Origin: Rhynchopus euleeides
Lineage: Eukaryota > Euglenozoa > Diplonemea > Diplonemida > Diplonemidae
NCBI GenBank assembly: GCA_963210315.1
Contig: OY723298.1
Coordinates: 1,550,001-1,614,000 of the forward strand
Direction: 5' to 3'
Length of the DNA: 64,000 nucleotides
This document shows positions 20,301-28,900 of this stretch, piece by piece. The notes beneath the pieces are model-generated. The model made no database searches, was not told where the DNA came from, and saw nothing but the letters and a program-made list of their open reading frames with translations. How positions within the stretch are numbered: the stretch's first letter is position 1; each line of letters starts with the position of its first letter. Position numbers and translations under genes: made by a program.

Positions 20301-20989
20301 TCAAGTTCTCCCCCCCCCCCCGGCCTGTCTCGAAGCACGGGCGAAGAGAATATCCTTCAATAAAAGGGGGGGGCGCTACGAACACCGGAAAAAATCGTTC
20401 AAATCGTTCAAAAAAAATCAAAAGGGGCCTCAAAAAGGGAAGCTGCACTGGCTGGGGCCTTCCTGCCCCGGCAGGTCTGTTGAGGTGTGGCGTCACTCGT
20501 CTATTCCAATGAGAATCGAACGGCCCCCCCCCTCCCCTTCCATGGTGTCTTCCGGGTTGTGGTAGAGGCCAAATCTAATCAAGTCTCGGCCAGAATCGGC
20601 ACCGTGCTTTCAGGAAGGTGTGTGGGTGGGTGGGCTGCGTTCTTTGAAAAAAGAACTATGTGCAGAGAGAGTGCGCCGATCCGCATCTGCATCACACCGT
20701 GTGTGTGGCGAGCCTCTCAGCAGGGTGGCTGTTGTCGGGCATGGCTGTGGTGCAGAGCTCACTGCAGCAGCGCCGTGAGTCCGGGGGAGCTGACTGTGCG
20801 GCCCGGTCTCTGTCTTGTACGCCATGTCTCGCCAGGGCAAACGGTATTGCCACCTCTTCGGTGAAGTGGCAGCGGTGCTACGTTTTTAAAAAAGTTTTGC
20901 TGGTTCGTGTGACGAGACTTCTTGAGAGTCGCAAGGAACATGCAGAACTGTTTTCAAACCCCCCCCCCCCCCGCTTGTGCGCAAAAAAC
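17375..20989. other. Gene-poor region
   Basis: No gene recognised. Several C-runs (for example 18418-18428, 18488-18500, 19975-19990, 20116-20132) and short segments of the form ...TCGTTCAAA following an A-run (17690, 19790, 20395). It includes one copy of the dispersed module described at 19736-19790. Confidence 0.6.
19736..19790 (+). repeat. Dispersed hairpin-plus-A-tail module, copy a
   Basis: A C-rich/G-rich hairpin (CCCCTCTCTCGGGG) is followed by GGCTGTCAGGAGATACGGCT and an A run, then a TCGTTCAAA-type segment. Related copies are at 23280-23335, 40919-41000 and 42652-42730. Copies c and d match over about 62 bp (CAGGCGAGCTC.GAACAGC...). It resembles the 3' part of a SINE, but no A/B-box was identified. 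Confidence 0.45.
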
Positions 20990-21322
20990 CAGGCCTGTCG
21001 CTAACTTTTCGATTTTGGAGATTTGGTGGGTTGACGCTCCTGTTTTGGGGGGGGGAATCAGGGGGGAAAACACTAGGGGGCAATTTTTCTCGCGCGCGCT
21101 TCGCGCGCGCTCGTGTTGTTGCCTAATTTTCCCGTCGGTGGACCACTAGGTGGGCACGGTGTGAGGCGCTGGGTTCCTTCCGTGGTTCCTCTCCCGCTCG
21201 CGCCATCCTCGGGTGGAGGAAACCCAAATAATGGCTTTCGGGACCATGCTTTCGACGCTACCCCCTGATGTGCCACGGCCGTTGAAGCGCAAGGACTTGG
21301 TTACTAGACGGGCGCGCGAGAT

Positions 21323-21436
21323 GGGGGGTCTGGGGGCAGAGCCCCCCAGCCGCCGGAGGCCACGGTAGTGAACATCTGTTCATTGTGGGCGTACAGGTTC
21401 TGTGTGAGTTGGCTGCGTCCCCCTGAGGCTACTGGA
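21323..21436 (+). repeat. GGGGGTCTGGGG module, copy 1
   Basis: Module with a G/C hairpin (CTGGGGGCAGAGCCCCCCAG) followed by CCGCCGGAGGCCACGG and TAGTGAACATCTGTTC. Further copies lie at 21494-21560, 35041-35088 and 56829-56943, and a 3' partial copy at 7568-7647. Four of the five copies sit inside MITE-like elements. Confidence 0.65.
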
Positions 21437-21493
21437 GTGGTTGGATTCCCTGACCTGGTGGTAATCGAGTGACTTGAGTACGAGACATGCACC

Positions 21494-21560
21494 ACAGGGG
21501 GGTCTGGGGGGCGGAGCCCCCCAGCCGCCGGAGGCCACGGTAGTGAGCATCTGTTCCTGC
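21494..21560 (+). repeat. GGGGGTCTGGGG module, copy 2
   Basis: The hairpin CTGGGGGGCGGAGCCCCCCAG (perfect arms) is followed by CCGCCGGAGGCCACGG and TAGTGAGCATCTGTTCC. It lies about 100 bp from copy 1 within the same element. Confidence 0.65.
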
Positions 21561-21576
21561 ATAACCATACTCTCTT

Positions 21577-21840
21577 CGACGTCGACCCAGTGAAAGTGGG
21601 TTGACGCTTGGTCGACGCTTGGTGAGCGTCGACCCAGTGTAATCGGGTCAACGCTAGGTAAGCATCGACCCAGCGTAATAAATGGGTTGACGCTTGGTCC
21701 AGGCTTGAATGGCAACTCAGTTCCACTGGGTCGACGCTCCAAGCCTCGACCAAGCGTCAACCCAGTTCCACTGGGTTGACGCTGGGTCGACGCTTTTTTA
21801 TGGGGGGGGAAACCAAAAATCACTGGGTCGACGGTCGACG
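21577..21840. repeat. GTCGACGC(T/C) palindromic array
   Basis: Many short copies of CACTGGGT(C/T)GACGCTTGG and its reverse complement in alternating orientation near the right end of the hAT-like element. Such subterminal arrays are typical transposase-binding regions. Confidence 0.6.
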
Positions 21841-22957
21841 CTTAGCGACATGCCTGGCAAAAAACAAAACCGGACGGGAACGAAGTTTAAAAATCCCCCC
21901 CCCCGACCCCCGGGCTCTGTAGTGACCACCCCTGCACCCCTCTTCACCCCCCCCTGTGTATTTCCTTTTCCTATCTACGCCCGATTCTCTTTCACCCATC
22001 CGCCCGCCCCCAGTTCAGTGGAAGTCAACTGAAGAGCGCATGCTCTATCCAACCTTGAACGGAAGTGAACCTCCCCATCCCCACTCTCTCCCCCCATTCC
22101 CCCAGTATATTTCAGTCTTGTGTATTCGAAGAAAACTGTCGGTGAAAGAGAAGCGAAGTTTATTTTTTTGTTAGCCATTTCAAAAAAAACACGCCAAGAC
22201 ATGCCCGGTCCATTCGTCTAACCTCGTGTGATTGACAACGAATAGTCGAGTTGGCCGGGTCTGATGTGCTCGATCTTCCCGCTTCCCTGGAAGGTGTCCC
22301 GTGTTACCTAACCCAATCACTAGCTCGAGTAAGGCAAAGTCATTTGGGCTAACAGGGGTGGCTCGGGCTTGCGGATGTGGGCGGTACGCTTTGCATCGGC
22401 AATATCCTGTTTTGGGTGTGAACACTCGCTCAAAAATCGTTCAAAAATAGACCGTATGGGGGAGGGTGTGGTCTGGGCTCCCGCGCCTCAAGTTGGGTGG
22501 GGTGGGGTGGGGGACGGGCTTTTATCGGCGGGGTCTGTGGAAACATACGGAGGCGAGACTCGTCCCCAAGTCTAACGAACGCTCTCGCATCTTTCTGTTC
22601 CCCCCCCTCTCCCTCACCCGCACATGCACCGCCCTCCGGTCGGCGGTGGTTTTAACGTTGGAATCGGATTCTTCAGTAAGTCAGTCAGGCCTCTTCATAT
22701 GAATATCTCTCATCAACTCCTCCACTCGCCCGTCTTTTTCCCCCACAGTTTCCCGTGTGAAGTCAGTTCAGTTTGTGTATAGGCCAACAGAAACAGCGCT
22801 GCTCGCAACACAGCCGGTGAAGTGCTGTCGCCAGAAAAGTATATACAGCCGTGTACCAACGCCTTCTGGCAACGTTTTGTGTGCCCGGGTCTTGGCGTGC
22901 TTGCACAACAGATTCTCGGCCGTCATTGCAAAAACATAATAGGTTGTGAACGAAACG

Positions 22958-23015
22958 TCGACGTGGTGTTCAAGTACTGGTCATGCTGCTTGCAACACGT
23001 TGCCAAGAAGTGAAC
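22958..23015 (+). repeat. Dispersed repeat with TTGCAACACGTTG, copy 1
   Basis: GTGGTGTTC...GGTC.TG...TTGCAACACGTTGCCAAGAAGTGA recurs, with changes, at 48004-48071 and in part at 48905-48945. Family unknown. Confidence 0.45.
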
Positions 23016-23279
23016 GAATCGATCTCTGTGTGCTGAGGGTTTCTCACCTACACCACAGTGGATATGCGAACGTCTTGCACCTCATCCTGCTTCCGGGGAG
23101 ACGAGGGGTGGTACACTGTGCACGTCACTGCCTGGTTGTCTTTGCATCAGGGATTAGGTTGTTGACACCAAAATATCACACAGAGCCGGTGCTGGGTATT
23201 GCCCCAACGCGTTGCCAACGATTCAAAAGGAACGGGGGGAAACCCTTTTCGGCCGATCGAATCCCCCAGAACCCGCAGC

Positions 23280-23335
23280 ATCACCCCTCCCTCTCAGGAG
23301 GGCGCTGCCAGGAGCACGGCTAATGCTCGTTCAAA
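23280..23335 (+). repeat. Dispersed hairpin-plus-A-tail module, copy b
   Basis: CCCTCCCTCTCAGGAGGG hairpin followed by CGCTGCCAGGAGCACGGCTAAT and CGTTCAAAG. It is a diverged relative of the copy at 19736. Confidence 0.4.
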
Positions 23336-24752
23336 GTTTCACCTGTCCGACTGTGTCGGGGGGGATGACCTGTTCCGCGATGTCCGGTTCTTCCAGTAAT
23401 TTGCCAGATTTTCCCTGTAGTGGGGTTGTCGGGATTACTTTTTCTTGTGCGAAACCAATATTTCCCCCATGGAAGGAACTGCTGTCTGTCTCTGAAGAAG
23501 AGTGGGTGAGAGGAAGGGAGGGTGAGAGGACTTTACATACCTTGAAGCACCCCATCCCCGTTGCTTTGAACCCTCCTGTGTGTGGCCGTAATACCCTCTC
23601 TGCACCGACCACTGCCTTCAAAACAGAATTCAATAGTGAAGGCGGATCTCTACTCTCTGGATAACACCAATACCCTAGGAGGGTGTCCTAAATTTAGGAA
23701 ATTTTTGAAAAATTTGGAAAAAAATTGGGGGATTTTTTTGAAAAAATGGCGAAAAAAAGGGTGTGGGGAGTTGGGTCCAGTTTAGCAAAGTCCGTGTATT
23801 TGGACGCGGCCCCTCAGATAAGGAAGCCGCGTCTCAGGTGCAGGATGTGGGGTGTTGTCGATTTTTCAGGGTTCGACATTCTCGGGCTGGACGGAGAGAA
23901 ACGGTGGGTGCAACTCTGATCAGAAAAAACTTCAACCGAAAAAACGGGGTGTAGCTCCCTGACTGACGAGCAGCGGGAGGTGGCGAAGAGAAGCTCCTCA
24001 TGCGTGGCGGCCTCCCTCGTTCGCGGCGGGAGAGGCATCCGGGGGTACGAGAGCGGCACCCGCCTGAGTTCTTTATGGAACCCACAAACCTGGGTGGTAG
24101 CCGGCCTCACGGATGTGAGGTTGGAAATGCTCCGGGAGACAGCCGATGGCGCCTCAACGCCACAGGCTATCGTTGCCGGCTTGGTGCCCATATGGTGCAA
24201 GATGAGCGGCGGAATCCGCGAACTTCGGGAACTATCAGGTAGTTTGAACGCTGAAGACTGCCCCGCCAGGCTGAATGGGAGTCACAACGCGATGAGGAAC
24301 AAGGATCAGCAGCGCCCTTTGCGGCAAACACAGGGCAGCTCTCCCTGAGCAGCTGGGAATGAAACGTGACGGAACTAACGAGCAGCAGCGAAAATGTTGC
24401 AGAGCACCAGTAACCACAACGAGTCCATGACACAAGTGGAACTGCAGACACGGGGCAGCCAAGAAACGGACGCAGTCGCAGGAGACCACCTCCCTGTCAG
24501 AACGAGCAGAACTGAGAGACACTCAATGGGATGGAGCGGAATCACTGTAACGGGGACACACTGATGGCACACAGTACAGACAGACAGAAGTCAGAGTGAA
24601 ACGGTTGTACAAAGGGCTCGGCTTTACCGACGTCCTTAGTACAGAGTGAAACGACGACGCCGCCGAAGGCGGCCAATCCGCCGCCCGAAGGGCGGCGGAA
24701 AAAAATTTGGGGTGTTTTTGGGAGAAAAACCGGGCAACCTGGGCCCTTTGGG

Positions 24753-24807
24753 ACCAACGATTTCTTAAGCTACAGTTTCTGTACTTCATTGTTTCTGTAC
24801 TTCATTG
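24753..24807 (+). other. Spliced-leader sequence plus truncated leader relict
   Basis: 24753-24791 is 39 nt, begins ACCAACGATTT and ends CAGTTTCTGTACTTCATTG. As I recall them, diplonemid spliced leaders have this start and end, and kinetoplastid leaders share the end. It is followed without a gap by TTTCTGTACTTCATTG (24792-24807), a second copy of only the part that follows the internal CAG. This is what is expected if a trans-spliced mRNA was copied into DNA, its relict leader was trans-spliced again at that internal AG, and the product was copied once more. The LINE ORF begins about 1.1 kb downstream, so the sequence is probably the LINE's 5' end. An SL RNA gene is the alternative. Confidence 0.65.
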
Positions 24808-25951
24808 GTTGCGTAACGCGGCTGGTGGGGTACGGGGCTGTCCCCACACCGCAGAGGCTCGGCTCCCCACCGACCACAAACGACACAAAAGCGAGGCATC
24901 ACCATCTCAGCCTGCCATCCGCTTCCGCCCCACCCCCCCCCCCCCCCCTCCCCAATTTTCGTGTTTGTCTTACTCAACAACCCCCTCCCCAAGCTCGGTA
25001 ACTGCCCGGTGAATATCTTCACAACGGGAAGGTACAAACCGAGCCAATAGATTTCCCCGTTCCCCACTTTTCAAAACCCAACAAACATCGAAAAAAAACC
25101 CTCCCTCACCCCCCCCATCCCCCCCACCCCGGCGGATGACGATGCTGGGACTTCTCGCGGCGGTGATAGCGGCGTGCTGGGCGGCAGTGACAGCGGCGAG
25201 CTGGGCCAAGCCGGCCAGAAGAAGGCGACGCGGGCGATGGCGGGCGAGAAGGAGGGGGCGGCTGACGGCCCTCCTGGGGCGGCGGAGCAGGCGAGCGGGC
25301 CGAGTGGTACCGTGCGCCGTCCTCTTAGCAGGGCGAAACGATGCGCATAGAGCCCGTCAGTGGCTCCGGGCCCGGTCCCTGGGTGCGCACCCAGAAACGC
25401 GTGGGGGAACCCACAGGCGCGTGGTCGACAGCCACGCCCGCGGTTTACCGCGAAGCCAGTCTTCGACTGGGAGAGCAGATCGGCGCGCGACCCGGGGCAC
25501 CCCGACCGGTGCCCCCACAGCAGATAGGGAGAGGGAGGGGTCGTGGGGGCCGGGCCTTTCCCCTCGGGTGTCTCTTCCTGTTGTGCTGTCTTCCCCGAGT
25601 TTCTCCTCTCGCTCCCTGTCTACCTTGTCCCCTTCCGTCCACCCATCCCCCGCCCCACCCCCCACCTCACCCCCCCCGCCCCCCCCGCCGGGTGCATCGA
25701 CACGGGGCATCCTCCGCTGGGGCGCAGCGTTGAGGTGGGTGGTGAGGAAGTGTGGCGAGTGGAAGGGGCCACGCACGCCCCTCCTTTTTATAAAAACGGG
25801 TGTACAGATAGTATGGCGAGCAAGGGGGATGCCGTCATGGGCGTGGGGGCCGGGAGGCCAAGAGGGACAGGTCGCGGTGCGGGGGAGTGGGGCGGAGCCG
25901 GTGCACCTCCTTCCCGGGGACCTCAGGGGCGGTGCGGAAGAGGATAGCGCG

Positions 25952-28900
25952 ATGGATGGGCGGGACTGGGCTGATGTTGATTCGACACTGCGCCTGCTGC
26001 ACGCCTCCCGCATCCCCAATTCCGCCACGGGGGATTGCGGGTACTGGGCCCTGGGTTTCGAGGCTGAAGTGATCGGGGCGCGTCGAGCTGACCTCGCCAA
26101 GTCGGCCAAGTCGCGACCGGAACTGGTGGCATTTTTCGGGGGGGCCAAGGAGGCTTTCCTGGCATATGCCAACGCGATCGGAGAGGACGGGTGGATGGAC
26201 CACCTCACCCTGCAACTGGCGGCGCGGCTCTGGGACCTGCATATAGTGGTCATTCAACCGGGTGCTCATCGAGTCGTGGCGATCCGCCCCCGTAGTGTGA
26301 AGGATAGAGACCTCCTCAAGCGCACCCGGGTGATTGCTTTAGCTGGGGACCACTACGAACAAGTGGACATCCCAAGGGGCCAACTGCTAGACCTCATCAG
26401 GATGGCGCACCCCGCTTTCCTCACCACGGAGTCTGTAGGGGAGCAGGTTATCACCACGCCGGAGGGCATGGACGCAGCTACGGTGGAGGCAAAGTTGGTG
26501 CAAAGGGCCACGGACAAGGTGTACTGCCCGCACGACAGCTGTCGCACCTCCCTTATGCAATGTGGCGTGCCTATCCTCCGGGGGTCCATGCTGGGGCACC
26601 TGAACAAGCACGCAGCCAGGGGTGAAACGGTGACCCCCAGTGTCCTGCGCGCCATCGGGTATCGGGAGTGTGTTCGCTGCGAGAACGTCATCGCGCTCAA
26701 GTACACAGCGTGTTTGGCTTGTCGGCACAGACTCGAGCCGGAACCCGAAGCAGTGCCGGCGGGGGAAGGGGTGCAGGCAAAAGCCCTCCCAGGGCTCGAA
26801 GCAGTGAGAGCGGAGCACATCAAGGTGTGGGAATCCGTGCCGCACCACCTCGTCGCATCATGGACGCGGACGTTTGCCGGTCTACTCCGGGAGGTGGCGG
26901 CCCACAACACAGTGCAGGCATGGACAGCGCTGCTGCTGGCCCCGTCAGTCCTGCTACGGGGGGCGCGGATGGGGGACAGGATGGAGGGGACCATCAGGGA
27001 CAGGCTGAGGACTTTCGATCGCTGGGCGAAGGGGGACTTCAACCTGCTGTGGGTAGAAGCGTGCGAGAAGAAGGCGCAGCCGCCAAAAGTGGGGGGGCCC
27101 CCGCGCCCTGGCGAAATGGAAAGGCGTGTCGCGAAGTATGCACGGCAGAATCGCATGTCCGCGGCACACAAGAGCCTCATCCCTGAGGTGGTGGCGGAGA
27201 ACACAGACAGCACGCGTGCAGCCCTTGAATCGAAACACCCGACCGGAGTTCCACCGCATGCGCGCGAACCAGCCCCTGCCACGTGCCGGCCTTTCACCCC
27301 GGCCGAAGTGATGAGTGCACTCAAGACCTTCCCTAATGGGTCGGCCGGGGGTCAAGTGGGGCTACGCCCGGATCACGTCCGCCAGGCAGTTGAGTGTAAA
27401 GACGCGGCAGGGGCGAAGCCGTTGGCGTGGCTCACACAGGTGGTGAACCTGATGGCGTCAGGCAGGGCTCCGCAGGAGATCATGCCGATCCTGGCAGGCG
27501 CCAAGCTCACCGCCTTGAAGAAGAGCGACGGTGATGTGCGACCGATAGCGTGCGGTGATACTCTGAGGAGGCTAACCGCCAAGCTGCTCTCCACTCGCCA
27601 TAAAGACGCAGCACGGCGCATCCTGATGAAAGGGAAGCAGGTGGGCGTCGCAGTTCAACGGGGACTCGAGGCGGGTGTAGCGGTGGTGGCACAGTGGGCG
27701 GAGCGCGCCAAGGCGACAGCCGCAGGTGGTGGGCCCCGGGATGCTGTCGTTCTTAAAATCGATTTCAAGAACGCGTTCAACTCTGTCCACCGGGAGGCGT
27801 TCCTAGAGGTGGTTGAACGAGACATCCCGGGCCTCCTCCCTTTCGCACAGTGGTGCTACGGGTCCCCCTCCACACTATCGTACAGTGGGCACGTCTTCCA
27901 GTCCACGTGTGGAGTTCAGCAGGGGGACCCCCTCGGACCACTTCTTTTCTCCCTAGCCATTAAAGAGCTAGCTGAGATGCTGGTCGGGCACTTCGCAGGG
28001 TGTGGAGGTAGTGTCTTCTACCTGGACGACGGCGTGCTGATGGGGCCAGCGGGAGTCGTGAAGGAGGCGCTGGATTTCGTGGTGAAGTGGAGCAAGGAGA
28101 AGGGGTTGGAGGTCAAGCTGGACAAGTGTGAGCTTATCGACCTCAACCGCCTCTCGAAGACCGAGCTTGAAGCGCAAGGGTTCCTTCTTCGCCTCCCTGA
28201 TGAGACTGACAAGCCGGGAGTGGTGTACCGTGAGGGGGGCGATTTCACCCTCCTGGGCACGCCCATAGGGTCGCGAGAGTTCTGCGAGCGCTACATGGAC
28301 GAGAAGCTGGCTGAATTCGCGCCTTACCTTGAGGCGTTGGCGACGCTCGAAGACAGGCAAGTGGCCCTTGCTCTCCTCCGGCATTGCGAGGGTTTCGCGC
28401 GCCTGGTGTTCTACATGCGTGCACTGGGACATAGGGGTGCGACGGAATACCTGGCGAAGAGCGATGCGGCGGTCGAGAAGTGCCTGACTCGTATCCTCTG
28501 CCTGGCGGACGACACTCTCCCGGACGACGCCATGCGACAGGCGACGCTGCCGGTCCGGGTGGGTGGGCTCGGTATACGCCGTTCTACGGAGCACTGGCAC
28601 GCCGCAGCGATGGCTTCCATGCAGAACGGGTATCTGTTATGTCGGGAGTTGGACAAGGAGTTCACCTGGGATACGGCGGCGTGGCACACCCTGAGCTCGG
28701 CCTACAACAACGACGTGAGCGAGGGGGATGCTGTGTATTCGGAGTCCCGCCCCACGGAGATGGTGAAACAGAAGGACCTCTCCCTGGCCATCATCGACGT
28801 TCACCACCGAGACTTGCACGAGCGGGCAGACGCCAGTGACAGAGCCAGGTACCGGTCCCTGTCACTCCCTCATGCAGGGGCCACGTATGCGGGCAAGCTG

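Larger units (their letters stand above)
20990..21856. mobile_element. hAT-like non-autonomous element with 9-bp target duplication
   Basis: 867 bp with inverted ends CAGGCCTGTCGCTAA at the left and, in reverse complement, CAGGCATGTCGCTAA at the right. It is flanked by a perfect direct repeat GCAAAAAAC (20981-20989 and 21857-21865). CAGG ends with an 8-bp duplication are typical of hAT; 9 bp also fits Mutator-like elements, so the superfamily is tentative. The inside holds a GC-rich palindrome (21093-21119), two copies of the GGGGTCTGGGGGG module and an array of GTCGACGC motifs. There is no transposase. Confidence 0.75.
21857..24752. other. Gene-poor region with coding-like relics
   Basis: No complete gene. 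A stretch at about 23960-24240 reads on the + strand as a fairly coding-like peptide (SLTDEQREVAKRSS... to ...QAIVAGLVPIWCKM) but matches no family I recognise and has no good start; it may be a decayed mobile-element ORF. 22958-23015 carries a short repeat (see its entry), and 23280-23335 a copy of the hairpin/A-tail module. C-runs are common. Confidence 0.5.

Noticed and set aside
24776-24807. TTTCTGTACTTCATTG pair as target duplication of an SL-specific LINE
   Set aside because: The two copies are adjacent with nothing between them, so they cannot flank an insertion as seen here.
24753-24900. SL RNA gene
   Set aside because: The direct partial repeat of the leader end before the GT, and no visible Sm site or T-run downstream, make a retroposed mRNA more likely. 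Not fully excluded.
25136-25951. N-terminal 272-residue extension of the LINE ORF
   Set aside because: In frame, but Arg/Pro/Ser-rich and low-complexity. Homology to OTU begins only after 25952, so this is more likely 5' UTR.
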